Source: Lethocerus indicus
Lineage: Eukaryota; Arthropoda; Insecta; Hemiptera; Belostomatidae
DNA: 64,000 nt
Reading direction: 5' to 3'
NCBI GenBank assembly: GCA_019843655.1
Contig: JACDQD010000005.1
Location: 14,411,575 to 14,475,574, forward strand
The stretch's first letter is position 1; every line of letters starts with the position of its first letter. Positions 38,359 to 50,964 of this stretch are shown here, in pieces. A program made the position numbers and the translations under genes. The notes beneath the pieces are model-generated. The model searched no databases, had not been told where the DNA came from, and saw only the letters and a list, made by a program, of their open reading frames with translations.

Positions 38359-41300
38359 TCATAGTAACGTACCCTCAATGGTGTTTAATGAAAAACGGGA
38401 GGGATAGTGTTGCAGTATATCTTCCGTGTGGGGATAGGCGCATATTTACAACAAGCTGCAACTCAAGGGCGGCCACCGCAGTGGGGGGACCTTGGGCGAA
38501 TTTCGGCCGGGTTACAACCGGCAGAGAAAAGGGGGGAAAAATAAAATGAAAAACCTCCGGCTAATCAGATTTACCGCTACCCGGGCAGAGCGTGGGGGGT
38601 AGGGCACGAGCCTGGACACCCGCTCGCTTATGAATATTAAATCAAAACGGACGGCGCGCGCCAAACCCCATTAGCCGACTTTTTTCTACGACGTTTGAAC
38701 AGCCGGTACACCAGAGGAAGAATAGCGGGTGACCGATGTTTCGGACGAGATGATGATATAGTAATTTTTGTATATTGTTACACACACTATTCCACCTGTG
38801 CATATTGTTCGTTTTACATTTCAGCTCGGAATTAAAAATGAAAGTAAGTACAGAGTGGATACTCGTTTTCCGACTGTCCCGGCTATCGTTACTTACCCGT
38901 CGTTTTATCACCGTTTGAAATCGTTGAAACGAGACTGGTGGCAAGAAAGCGTTCGCGGCTCAGTCAGCTGTGTTATTTTTAATGTATATTCATCAACCGA
39001 AAATCGTTACTTTGAATACACCCACAGGTCGAGCGGACGATAAGAATCGCCTTCGCCGTTTGGCTTCTGGTTGCCGGGAGGGCAAAGTGTGTCAGTGTCA
39101 GTCGCGTGTCCCGGCCAGCTGTAGTTAGGGAGGGGCCGCGATCTTCGGCCCTTTGTGTTCAGCAGCGCATATGCGGGACCGCCGCACTACCCGCCCTGAA
39201 ATACAACCGCGAGGTCGCCTCATATGTGGTCCTCCGACCTGACACGCGACCCATACAGCTCTTTTCAGATTCACGGGGGTAAGTTTTTTCGTATTATTAT
39301 TTTTTTTATTTACATCTTCTTCTTCTCCCCCTTCCTTTTTTAAGTGCCAGAGCGCCGTGGAAGAAAATAGAACTGGTATAGGATATCTGTCGCCGGGTTC
39401 GGGGGCGGCCTACCCTCGAGGACAATGCTCGATATCGGGTTATATGTCTGGCTTTTTCCTTTGAGCCTCCGGTCCCGACCTCGAGACGCCCCTTTTCTTC
39501 GAGACGCCGCTCCCCCACCCCAATGGGGACCGCGTCCAACCGAGGAACCGGTATTAAAGATTCGTCTATTACTTTGGTCGAAAAAAATTGAGTTACCTGA
39601 CTTTAAACTCGAGTCCTTCGACTTCTATACTGCGCAGTTGAACTTCTTGACAAAAAAATAACCTAAAAATTGATAAATTGGAAGTTTTGTACTAATTATA
39701 TAGCGTATTGCCTAAATTTGATACCGAATTTTTTATATATACACGGCTTTTCGACATCAAATTAATAATATCATTAACAAATTCGATAATCATTAATATT
39801 ATCAAAGGTGAGTCAAACGCGAGGCGGTTGCGAAAGGGCACCCCGTAGGAATAGGGTCCTATCATTGAAATGTGATAACTCCTCTTTTCCATATTTAATT
39901 TTTAATTTCAATATTTGTATTACTGGTTGCGCTTTGTTATTTCATTATAGAAACCGCTTGTATACAAGAGTCCATTGTAATAACAACACATACACATTAT
40001 TTCTTTGCAGTACTATTAATTATGGGAATGGCAAGTTGAATGTATAAATAATAATTTTCGCCGCTTGAACATAATGCGCGGGTAAGAGAATGACCCCGGA
40101 CGTTCTCGGGTCAAGGAGCGGTTAAAAAATTGAAATTTACAAATTATTATGGAAAGAGCCTTGACTCATTAATATAGAAAGGACTCTACTCTTCATCATT
40201 GACAAAAACCGAAATCGCTGCACGAAATATTTACAACTGTACCATTAACACTCAGGGTGAACGCTTCAGTATGTCGAATGTATACGTTATGAGACGTTTA
40301 AAAATATGTTGTTTTTTTCATTTAAATATATTACGACCTATGGTAGTAAGGTCATCTAGATTTTCTGAAATCTCTAAACATGGTCAACCCCTTCACAAAA
40401 TTGTCCATAGCTCCCACTGATCCCTCGTACCGGTGCCACCTGCTCCAACTAATCAGGCGATGCTTCCCGGGATCCACAGCTTTTGTTTGACCTTCAACCG
40501 AATATTTTTTTATGGTAATCAAAAAATTTGAATAGCGTTCTCTCCCGAATGCTCCTGCAACCAAAATATCTGAAAAGAAATCGTAGATTTATTCAATTCC
40601 GAAAGTCTGAATATTTGCCGGATTCAACCTGTTTGCAAATTCGATACAGCTTTAATGGCAGATATCGACCGAATCCGCACACGCTTTCTCTTTGTTTCGG
40701 TAAAAACTGAAAATTGTACAAAGTCCTCATATATTGCCCGTACAAAACTAGGCGGCCTAGTCCTCTACAGGGCGACAATCCGTCCGATCGACAACTCCGA
40801 GGTGTTCGAAGAGGAATTAGCCGGTGCACGGAGCTCCTGTTTTAGGGAGTACCAAATGTGGGGACAGGGCGGTACACCTGGACAGCTGGAACGGGTCGCC
40901 TCCCGAAAAGTGTAAAGTACCCGCATCACGGTGGTTACCGGCTCGACTCAGAGCACACGACACCGAATTATGGGACACGTGGCCACCTCCCCCACCGCCG
41001 CTAATTTATGGCCGCCAATTGTTTTACAACGGCCACGGACACCAATCCTACACACTACATATTCCTTTCTAACTGTCGAGGGTAGGTACACCGATGGGTT
41101 CCCCTTATCGATTTCTGGTCCCTTCCCCTAAACTAGAACTGAGATAATAACCACGGCCAAGAAATTGAATTAACATTAATTATAATATAATTTTTACATT
41201 CTTCGTGTCAGCAATAACGATATAATTTACTCGATTTTCATCCCTACGTTAAAACGGTTTTGGTTTCCCACCATTGTCCATTGGTGTCCCACGCTAATGA

Positions 41301-41989
41301 AATAAATCCGCCTTGTTCGGATTGACGACAAGTTCGTCACTGTGACTTTTTAATGGGTCAAACACTCTGCACGAATTGCTGTAATGTAGTTCTTTGTGTA
41401 AAATCCTTTAATGAAAAAATACACTAAAATATTACATTAGAAATTATGTTAATGAAACAGAAAAACAATACCCTCCCATTTATTGGCCTATAGGTAGTAC
41501 GCTAAAAACCAACTTCTAGAAATATATATTTTGGAAATATTCAATGTTAGTTTCAAACAATGGCGGAATGCTTAAAATTTTTTTTTCTGTTACAGATACA
41601 TACGCGCAACCCTAAGAGTGGGACCCTAAGAGCTCAGACAATGGGCATATGAATGGGGCAACGTGAACAATGGATATATATATTCTATATAAGAACAGCG
41701 CACCTTCCAAATATTTAACTCTTATTCAATTCATTTTCAAAAGACATTCTTTATGTAAAGGAGATGAAAATAACAAAATCTTGTAAATATACCTCTTTCT
41801 TACCCAATACGTGGTAACCACTGTTTTTCGCAGCAACAGACGAATATATAAAATTAGGGGAGTAATAATTGTTTCGTACTATTCTTATGTATAAACCACA
41901 TTTTATTTAATTATAATATCATATGTGTCTACATTATGTGTCTTCATTCGTTATTTCCCTGAAATAATTGATAATGTACGTGGTCGCGG
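38356..41989. other. Non-coding stretch with CpG-rich blocks
   Basis: No gene is supported. CpG-rich blocks lie at about 38450-38640, 39040-39260 and 39400-39540. Frames of 77-100 codons at 38642-39043, 39306-39661 and 40593-41131 occur in overlapping or opposite frames without domains. The stretch 41150-41980 is AT-rich and featureless. Confidence 0.5.
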
Positions 41990-42034
41990 TCGCTATGTGG
42001 TCAGGAGGATACTGAAGGATTTCGGTTCGATTCC
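41990..42034 (+). repeat. tRNA-like A-box and perfect B-box (SINE or tRNA relic)
   Basis: GGTTCGATTCC at 42024-42034 is a perfect B-box. TCGCTATGTGG at 41990-42000 fits the A-box at 7 of 9 defined positions. The gap of 23 bases is short. The T-stem would pair only at its two G-C positions and no acceptor stem is seen, so this is not a tRNA gene. GAAGGAT (42014-42020) and ATCCTTC (42040-42046) bracket the B-box as an inverted repeat. Confidence 0.35.
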
Positions 42035-42245
42035 ACGGGATCCTTCGATTGCTTTCGAAGTACACGCAATGTAACAAAATATAAATTCTGACTATCTAAA
42101 AAATATTTTTCCTCGACCTCATTACTGCAAGGAATATGGGGTGTAGATGGTGGCTTCGGCCAACATTTGATCGTGTAATTAAAGCTTCTACGATCCTCCG
42201 CCTTCTGAGGGGAATACTACTACTGGAATATAGGACTTTGTTAAA

Positions 42246-42280
42246 TGTCAATTGACATGTCAATTTGGCCGCAGGTAAGA
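42246..42280. other. Overlapping palindromes next to a consensus splice donor
   Basis: TGTCAATTGACA (42246-42257) and AATTGACATGTCAATT (42250-42265) are two perfect palindromes sharing eight bases. Nine bases further on is GCAG|GTAAGA (42271-42280), a near-ideal splice donor, but no open exon precedes it. Confidence 0.6.
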
Positions 42281-45200
42281 AATCTAGACAAAGATATTTT
42301 TCAAACCGTCTTCGCCTATTTGAGAAATGGCCAGAAGGACTGTTACTGTTATAGGACTTGATTTGTGTCTCCTTTGTTGGTGAGAGGAGGCGGCCTCTGG
42401 TGGGGTGGTTGTTTTGGCGGTCGTGCGCTTAGGGCCGCTTAGAGTGCCGCCTAGCGCCCTAATAGAGGCAGAGGCCGGCTATCTTTCAGATAAGAGAGCG
42501 TGTAAGGCGAGTAGGGCAGGTGATGCCATTGTGCCGCCCCTATGCGTGTCTCGCAAAAAGAATTATGAATTGGACGCCCGTTCGTCAGCCGCTCACCTCC
42601 CGCGGGCTCCATCGGGTCGTCGAGCCCACCGTTAAACAATATGCCATTATTTTAATAACTTCGTTATTAGTTTCTTTTTCAGGCGAGCACTTCTGGAAAA
42701 CGAAAAAAAAGAGAGAGAAAGAATATGGGAAAAATAGGTCTAAATGTATTTAATTGAGGGACGCCTCCCCGGCCTCCCCTTTATGGGAAGTCGAAATGCG
42801 GGTACTCGGAACATTTTTTGGATGCAACGTTTCTCCGGCTCGGTCTCGTCAGCTGCCCCGGGCGGCCACGGGGATAAATGCCCGCCCGTTAATCAAACAG
42901 AAGACAATTAGGCCGGGCCTTGAAAAGTCGTCGCGATTTGGGGAGTTAATTTAATCGGACGATGATGAGTGGCAATGGCAGATCGGAATTTCGCAGCACC
43001 TGCTTCCAGAATAAGATATCGATTTCCAGAACGTTCTTTACGGTCGGTCCTGTTCACGTGGGAGGCATGAACTGTTGACGCGTTATACACGAATGGCTAC
43101 CGTCACCGAGGAATAAAATTATGTCACGCTATCTGTCATAACAAAACAGAAATTCTTCTAAAACGATTCGTTCCTAAACCTATTTCTGTCAAATATCTAC
43201 TATTTAATGAAGTTGGAAACATTTTAATGTTTACACATATTAGTAATTTTTTCGTTTCATTTTGTTGCTATTAGTTCCTCACACTCGGGTCCTCCCGATT
43301 GCTCATCTTAAGACACCTGAAGCAATTTGTCATGCACACCAGCTGTGTGGGGTACAGAATAGCCCTATGACACACTTGGAAAATATAAATAAACTATTAA
43401 TTGTTAAATTAAATTGAAATATTTGTTTGAAATATATTGCTCCAGATCATTCACAAATAATATGACAACGCTTGCAAACGAATCGTATTTACTTCAATGA
43501 AATTCCCAGGAGAACTCTTCCAGCTTTGTCTTTCTGCACATTCTATATTCTTGTTCCATTGTTGTCACCGCACGATTTGGATTTGTAACGGACAAAGAAT
43601 ATTTCATAACAATGAGAAGAAGAATAGAAGGCAGACGCGTTTGATATATTTACTATTGGACTGCATGCCAAATGAGTTCCGGAGGCGCGTGAATCGACGG
43701 GGTTAAACAACCCCCCGCCTAATGGAATCATTACGATGACAGTTTGAAAAAATAGCGCCTACTCACTGGTGTTCAACTGTTGATTGTTAGCATTGGGCCA
43801 TTTATATGGGGAGGGGGCTAGATCGTGAATCCCATTGTTCTCCGGTGAGAGGGCGCGGGGCGGGAGCGCAGGCCCATAACGCGCAATTAACTCCCGGCCG
43901 ACTCTCAACCGGTCCTGCCCCCCGTGTAACTGATAATTTCCTAGAGGCGGGGTCGCACGCTCGCATTACCCGCTATTTTTTTCTATTGTGCGATTATGAA
44001 AGGAGGCCGGCGGCAGTGGGGCAAACAGGGGCGAGGGTCGGCAATAATAACCCCCGGACGGCTGCCGCTGCCGTTTCCGATACTGTACCGGTTTACTGGT
44101 GTAAACGGGATATCAATTGGTATTTACCCCGGCCCGTTGAAGGGCCTAGGATTCGTCCAACTGCGGTCGCCCTTCCATCCCTTTTTTCGTCTACAACGTT
44201 TTTTTGTTTGGGGATCCGATTTTGGTAATAAGTCGACACCCCACAAAAGGTTTGAAAAGGGTTGCCGGATTTCCAACTCCATTTTTGGATTAAATCTTTT
44301 GTTTAATTTTTTGTCTATTCAGAATCGGATGTATATATTTCGGATAATAGCCATTCCCTTCCGTTGAATGCTTTATTGAGATCGTTGCGGGGGTTAGTTA
44401 TCGCCGTTCAGCACAATCTAGTACTAGGCGAAAACTTATACATCTATTATATTAATACGTATTATTTTAATTTATAAAACACCAGGAGGAAAATCTGAAT
44501 TTCAGTTTGATATGCGAGATCGCTACAGAAAATAGGCGTTAAATAGCTTGGAATTGGACGAAATCAGTAATAAATAATTATATATAATTAGTGGTTTCAA
44601 CGTGAGACAGTATTTTGAGAAGACTGTTATCCCTTGAAGATGGCTTTTAGCTTATAAAGAGAAGAAATAACAAGGTAGGTTAATAGCGAATACGGAAAAC
44701 TACATATGAACGCTGGATATGGGCGGAAATCGCGGCGTAAAACACCACGTAATTTAGCAGTCAAACCAAAAATTATTCAAGTCCAACTTGATTTCACTCT
44801 CGGTAAGACGTGACGGCGCGATTTGATTTCCAAGGCCGAAAATTGACTGTTCTAAATTTAAAAAATCCATTAGTGATTTGTTACGCGTCTGTGGAATACA
44901 CACGCTCGCAGAGTTCGCATTAACTACGAGGGCCAATACTAAATCGACAGTACAATTCTAGTTATTTTGATATCAGATGGAAAGAAGTCGGCGAAATCCT
45001 GTACATTCCTTTATATACTTGGTCGCTTCCATTCCGTTTAATTTCCGAACAGTTTGTTTTGGACAACAAGGTTAAACCTTGACAAATTTTTAATCCGCCG
45101 TCCCTTCTCCGAGTATTTAATTTATGCGAGATTACAAGGAAGAACAATTTTCGTATGGACTCAGAAAAAGAAATGAGACCGAGCCGTTACAATATTAGTG

Positions 45201-46010
45201 ACGGTGAATTTGATTTCTAGCAACGAATGATTTAAATCCCTCTTTCGAATTGTCGATTTCGTCAATGTCACTGGAACTTTAATTTCCGGCTGACCGATTT
45301 CCAGAATTACAAAATTAATGGACGAAAACGGAATGGACGGAATATTGGCGCTACTTACATTGAATAATGCCGAATGGGAAGAGAAGCTTCTAATTTGAAA
45401 TAAAAACTCCTCTCCAAAGATGATGCGGCATTTTAACAGTAGAACTGACATAACAGTCACGTACGAAACATTAGTTTCAGTAGAAAAAAAAAGGTTGTTG
45501 GACATCCACCTTCGTATGTCTGCCTCTTCCTTTTTTAATTCCATTTCTCTTCTTCTATCCCGTTAAGGCGTTTATGATATATTAATATCATTACTATATA
45601 TTATGTACAGACCCCTGACGCGAAACGCTCAGCCGACTTCAGCGGAACTTCAATTACCTGCGTAATTGTTTTCATTTAAAATAATAGATATCAGTGTCGG
45701 CGATTAATGCTCCTCGCGATAGCGAAAAGCTAAAACCGGTCTGGTTCGGATACGTCCAAGATGTAACGAATGAATTTGATTCTTGTAAAATGTAGGCAAT
45801 TTAACAAGTATACAGTTACCATTTTACACATGTTCTTCTCATGCACCACCGACTAACTGATATAATGCAAACTATTAATTTTATTCATATTATTGCAGTC
45901 CATTATGCGTACATTATGATTTTCGTCATAAGGTCAATCCACCGACTGTCATATCTAATTTCTACCATATGAGAAATGTTTCCGAAACAGTCGTTGAGTT
46001 TTGGGGGCTG
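42281..46010. other. Non-coding stretch with CpG-rich blocks
   Basis: No gene is supported. CpG-rich blocks lie at about 42370-42620 and 43800-44180. The latter carries overlapping 140- and 123-codon frames in different registers, as chance frames in GC-rich DNA do. A 127-codon minus-strand frame at 45161-45544 starts at a genuine ATG but shows no recognised domain. A 7-bp hairpin (TAATAAC, loop TTC, GTTATTA) lies at about 42653-42669. Confidence 0.5.
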
Positions 46011-46058
46011 GGAATCGAATGCAGACATCTTCCATTCAATGATTTTGACTACTATTGA
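46011..46058 (-). repeat. tRNA-like B-box on the minus strand
   Basis: The minus strand reads CATTCGATTCC at 46021-46011, matching the B-box at 9 of 11 positions and followed by CAGCC. About 28 bases upstream on that strand is CAATAGTAG, a weak A-box-like word. It could be a SINE head but is too degenerate to be sure. Confidence 0.25.
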
Positions 46059-49000
46059 AAGCTTTCGCGATGTGATGACGTTTTGGTCTCAATTTGGCCC
46101 ATATGATCGGGCGCATTACTATTGAGACATCGTATTGTCACAGAAGGCAGTGAGATCAATTCGAGGCTGCACACGGGCGACTCGGAGCGATAATTGCGGG
46201 TGCGGTACTGAGAAAGGCAATGAAGACTCTGGATGGCGGGCCAAGCAAACCGGGACAAGGCACCAGTAAGTCGGGGAGGTAAAATTATCCTCTGCTGTGT
46301 GGGATGGTGGCCGGTCCCGGAGAGGCCTGAGACTGCCGTCCTCAGAGCCCACCTTTTGTTTCTCCTGTCGGGGGCGTCTCCTTCCTCCGGTATTTCGGTG
46401 TCGCGTTACTCTCCTCCCCGAACCCCTTCCGCCGCTCGTCTCCGGCTGACGTCGGCGCCAGCTTCTGGCCCTGATATTGGCGTATCGCTTGCGCCCTCAC
46501 GGTGCAGCGTATACAAAAGGGGATGCAGGGTTACTGACCCCGTGAATACCGTGGTTTTTGTAGTGCGCGTGCAGGAAACCTCTTTCCTGAGAGAGGAGGG
46601 GCGAAAAACATTTTATACCGATATTATTTATAAGTCCAATATACTGCGGTTTTAGGCTAATGAATGTTTTCCAGTTATAGTTATATTTTACCAACGCTTT
46701 TTTTTCTTACGGTTTTCAACGTAGTGAATGCCTAGCTGTAAAGTTTTTGAATTAAAAGGGATTCAATCCTTAAACCTTAAAATTGAAACTTAAACTACTT
46801 TTATCGAAAATATATTTTTTAAACACTTCCGTAAATCCTAACTGACATAATAAAATCAATGATCGGGAATTCAGAATGCCATCAAATGGGCTACATAATT
46901 TATAGGAGCGAATAACTTTACGTTACATTTTATGTAACGTTGAACGTAATTTATAATGGATTCAGATTCCCGTGTGGCAGCTTCTTCACGTGGTTTCAAT
47001 TCTTCTCCTTCAGCGCTAGAGTCCTCCGTGGACTTAAGCCTCCCTGAGCCTTGCTTGCCCGACGCTAGAGTTCTCCACAATCTCATCCTAGTTAGTTAGC
47101 GTCCCAGTTAGTGTCCTATGGCGCCTTACGCACACTGGAACCTATCCATATAATTCGCTGAGAAATGAACGGCAAGAATGATCCCACGATTTAGAGGAAT
47201 AAATTAGTGTAATATTAAAGACAGAGAAGGTGGTTTTGGGAGGAAACTATTTACACATACCACCCAGGAGAGTGAATCAGGTAAAACCTTCTGATTTGAC
47301 CTACCAGAAAAGTCGGGAGATATGGTCAACCTGTTAGCAATTAAATGTACCGATTAGCTTGGTGGTGTTACCTGTTTTATTTATTAACGGGAGCGTACGG
47401 TAGCCGTTTCCAATCTGAACCTGTGGGGCCCCAGACAGGTGTTGGTGGACATACTTCAATCTAATAAATGAGTCTGGGCCGCAAGTCAAAAGGTCGACTT
47501 TGAGCGGCGAGCGGCCCTTGGTCCCTCAGGGCCACAACTCCCTGGGTGGCTCAACCATCAATCTTGCGCAAGCGCCACTCATTTCATGCCCATTAGTCCC
47601 ATATTAATGGCATCATGTAAATTGGGAACGCTCGGTGTTTGTTTAATGATCGGATTTCTTGGCCGCCGCTGTAAACGCCCCTGTACTTGAAGAGGGACGC
47701 GGTTATGTAACGTTTAGATGCGGCTTAATATGAAGGGGATTGAAATTACAGCGTAATGACCAGAAGCGATCGTCTTCGAGTGGCCTACAAGAGGGACGAT
47801 GTTAATTAAAATTACCGCACATAAATCTCAGTTTACCAAGTCAAAAAAGGGTAGTGGTCAACGTCGATTTCCTATTAAAATGAAGCTGACATAATACCGC
47901 AGCAAATATTATTACCCATCCTTTTAATTCTATTATCCTATTTTTATTAACTATAATCATGAGTCATACATCATTGTAACGCTATTCTATTAGGCTGTAT
48001 TAAATGAAATGGCTCAAGTAATAGAACTCAAATTTTTCTTACTGTCTGACAATTTAAAATCCCTTGTACGAGCTTGATTATGAAAAAAACAAAATATCAT
48101 ATATATACACACTTCAAAAAATGTAGTGACAAGATTTTGTAACGTATTTACAGAGCTGGACCTTCAAAATGTAGTACCAGGAAATTTTTCTGTATTATAA
48201 AACAAACGCAACCACACATATAAGGTGTATTTATTCTATTTATTTTGTTTTATCTATATGAACATTCAGGAATACGCGATCAAAAATGATTGGAGACAAT
48301 TGTCATAGACAATGAATGCTAGGCGCGAGAGTGCTAGTCAGACCTTGTCTCGTCCGGTTGAGAATTCAAACACCTGCTTCTGAACTGAAGCCGGTATTTA
48401 TTTTATTTTGAATTCGAGTTCAACGGCAAGATTGAATACAGCTTCTGAAAATTATAAGTTCCCTGAAAATTAATTATCCCCATTAACATTTCCCCGTGGC
48501 TGAACGCGAGCATGCAAGAAATACCACAGAATAGAATTTTCTATCTCAATTATTTTGACGATGCTTTCGTATGATTGCCACTTCGTCTCATCATATAATA
48601 AGATCCCCGTTAGGGATAACGTTAACACTCTCACCACTGGGAACCTTACATTTCAAGACCGGTTTCTTCCGGATGGCCACAATTTGGAAGTTCGCCGCTG
48701 TTGGTACAAGATTGATTCAATTAATTCGGTAATGACTGGAATTTATTATGCATTTCCATAAAGTTTTACGACGTACGGTATGTTGAAACAGGAGATTAGG
48801 CAAAGGAGAGGATCGAATAATGTTAGAAGACGAATTCACTTTCTGGCGATTAATACGCAGTTTTAAACATGGGCTTCGATCAAATAAGATGTATAATACC
48901 TTTAAATCATTAATAATTTCCTGTAATGACACTTTCCAGTAATATTTATTCCTTCAGTATTTTTAGATGCCCTAGATACTTCGATGGACCAGTTTGGGAT

Positions 49001-49173
49001 ATCCCTTTAATTGTGTGGTTCCTACACTTTCTTCTGTACAAATTGATTTTATTTACGCGTTTCAATTACAAACAACGATCACAAATAGGTTTATTTGTCT
49101 CTGTATGATTTCGTAATAGTTTTACTTTACCCTCAAATAATTAAGAGGGAAATTTTGTAAGAAAAGAAATCCA
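46059..49173. other. Non-coding stretch with CpG-rich blocks
   Basis: No gene is supported. A CpG-rich block at about 46230-46520 has a 140-codon frame without domains. Another at about 47380-47620 mixes GC-rich words with ATTAATGG. The stretch 47870-48500 is AT-rich and empty. Confidence 0.5.
46920..46940. repeat. Perfect 9-bp hairpin with 3-base loop
   Basis: ACGTTACAT (46920-46928), loop TTT, then ATGTAACGT (46932-46940), exact reverse complements. Confidence 0.65.
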
Positions 49174-49210
49174 GCTACTGATGATTGGGAAAAGCTGAAA
49201 CCGGTCTGAC
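49174..49210 (+). repeat. Copy of the dispersed CTGAYGAT...GAAACCGGTC motif
   Basis: GCTACTGATGATTGGG is followed by AAAAGCTGAAACCGGTCTGAC. The first 13 bases differ from 33650-33662 only at two positions, and the GAAACC and GGTCTG words follow in the same order. It resembles a hammerhead core (CTGATGA...GAAAC), but I could not form stems I and III. Confidence 0.35.
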
Positions 49211-50917
49211 TAAGTTGGGTGGAGAATCGAAATCGTATGGGTGACGACATTACCAACCCTCGGGGAACGTAACCCAGGACCATAAACGGATAATTTTTGT
49301 AAATCAATTTCATATCTGCGCTCACGGCAATTAATAGCCGCTCGATGGTAGCCCTTGCCATAAGGGGACCGTCAAGTGTGGTTTTGCTAATGTAAACGGT
49401 TCTTGTGGAAAATAATACAAAAAATCGGAGGGGAGAGCGAGACGTGGATGCAATTGCTAGAGTCAATCTTTTGTAAACCGACCGCGGAGAGGTCCAACCC
49501 GGTTGGAGAGTTGAAAATTCAGAGTGGAGCCGACAAGGACAAAAACACCGGGAGACAACTCCCAGCAAGAGGCCGTAAGACCATATCCAGCCACGATGGG
49601 TGGACCATTAAACGTTGATACAACTTCATCAGTACAAATGAATCAATCGGTTTCAGCTTGACGCCCACCACCGGCGATTCGGAGCCCGATGGGGAAAAAA
49701 AACTTGACGGGATTTATATCCCGTCATCCGCAGTAAATATTTTCTCGGACGTCTTTTTCAATTGTTACTCGTCCTGTTTGAAATTATTCCCCGCTTTCAA
49801 TAAAAACAAAAAGAATCTCCCGAGCACGGAGAAGGGCATACGCGTAGATGTGAGCCTGTGTGAGACGCAAAAAATATCTCGAGAGGCAATTGTCAAATTT
49901 GTGATCAATTATTCCCATATAGGGGAAGGACCGGCGAAATCGTGCTCCCGGATCATCGTGTTTAAGAGAGTCGACCGGTTATTTCCCCGAAATTTGACGG
50001 GCATTTCATGTTACTTATGGAAGATAAATGCAGTGGAGTGTTTTTAATAATTTTTTTATATTTTTCAACATTTTAGACAAGCTTTCAATTAAATTCTGTT
50101 GCGCTGAAAATTCATGAGGCCATATCGTAACAAACCCGGGATATTTTATTGAGTATTATAAAAATCGTATCATTATAAAAATTACTTGTTGCCTATGTCA
50201 GCAGGAATTCGTTTGATGCTGTTGGTGTGCGGAAACATGGCACATATTTATACGAGCACAACAGGTAAAATTATTTTAGATAATTAGTAAAGAGTCCCAT
50301 TTTATTTCTACCTTCGTTTATATATTTCGATCGGTAGTTTTAATGTGTTGGCAAATTATAGGATTTATTATTCCTATTACAGAAATTATGGACAATTTTG
50401 AGGTTCCGTAAATTTTAAGATTCCGAATCAATTTGTCCGAGGGCCAAAACTACATTACAACTGTTAATTTCCGTCCATTAGTCTGTACTGCAAAACATTC
50501 TTTACCTTGTAAAACAACGAGAAAAAATTTAATTCTGCCACGGGAAAATACCGCCCAAATTACTATAATCGTCGGCTTCCGGATCAGTAATTGAGGTCTG
50601 TGTATCACGTCCGCAGTCACAAACGTTATCATTTGATTTCACCTCATTCGTTTCACAATCGAAAAAATGCTACCCATTTGAACTTTGATATTCAACTCCG
50701 CATCCTTACAACGATATTGGTACAACGATATAAAAACGAAATTGGCGGTAAAATGAAGTAATTTGAAATTGAGCTGGATGTTAAGTGGCTGCAAGTTTAG
50801 GCTGGATGTTTTTAAAATTCAGAAGAGTTCCCTGAGCTAGGAAAGAACAGCGTGTAGTGCTATTGGGAGTGCTCGCCGGTAAAGAAGTCGTGTAGGGGAT
50901 TGTCGTCACGTAAGCCC
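49211..50917. other. Non-coding stretch
   Basis: No gene is supported. A 148-codon minus-strand frame (49122-49568) and a 129-codon plus-strand frame (49658-50047) are the longest here. Neither has a recognised domain or a convincing start. A 9-bp hairpin (TGACGGGAT, loop TTAT, ATCCCGTCA) lies at 49705-49726. TACAACGATAT is repeated at 50707-50717 and 50721-50731. GCTGGATGTT is repeated near 50773 and 50801. Confidence 0.5.
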
Positions 50918-50964
50918 GGGGGTGGATGGGCGGGGGGAGGGGGAGGGACGCGTGCCCCGGGGGG
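50918..50964 (+). repeat. G-quadruplex candidate
   Basis: The runs are GGGGG (50918), GGG (50928), GGGGGG (50932), GGGGG (50939) and GGG (50945), separated by loops of 1-5 bases. A further GGGGGG lies at 50959-50964. This meets the canonical G3+N1-7 rule with a run to spare. Confidence 0.85.

Noticed and set aside
41981..42050. Functional tRNA gene
   Set aside because: The B-box is perfect, but the T-stem pairs only partly, the box spacing is short and no acceptor stem forms.
43806..44367. Overlapping 140- and 123-codon frames
   Set aside because: They are different registers of one GC-rich block, where stops are rarer. Neither shows a domain.
45161..45544. 127-codon minus-strand frame starting at an ATG
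   Set aside because: No recognised domain, no splice context and a length expected by chance.
9556..46098. 14-base match GGTCTCAATTTGGC at about 9556 and 46085
   Set aside because: Exact matches of this length between two points in 64 kb are expected by chance, and the flanks do not align.
49174..49210. Hammerhead ribozyme (CTGATGA...GAAAC)
   Set aside because: The core words are present, but stems I and III cannot be paired, and the matching copy at 33654 has a damaged GAAA.
49122..49568. 148-codon minus-strand open frame, the longest in the window
   Set aside because: The length is within chance expectation, no domain is recognised, and part of it overlaps the dispersed repeat motif at 49174-49210.
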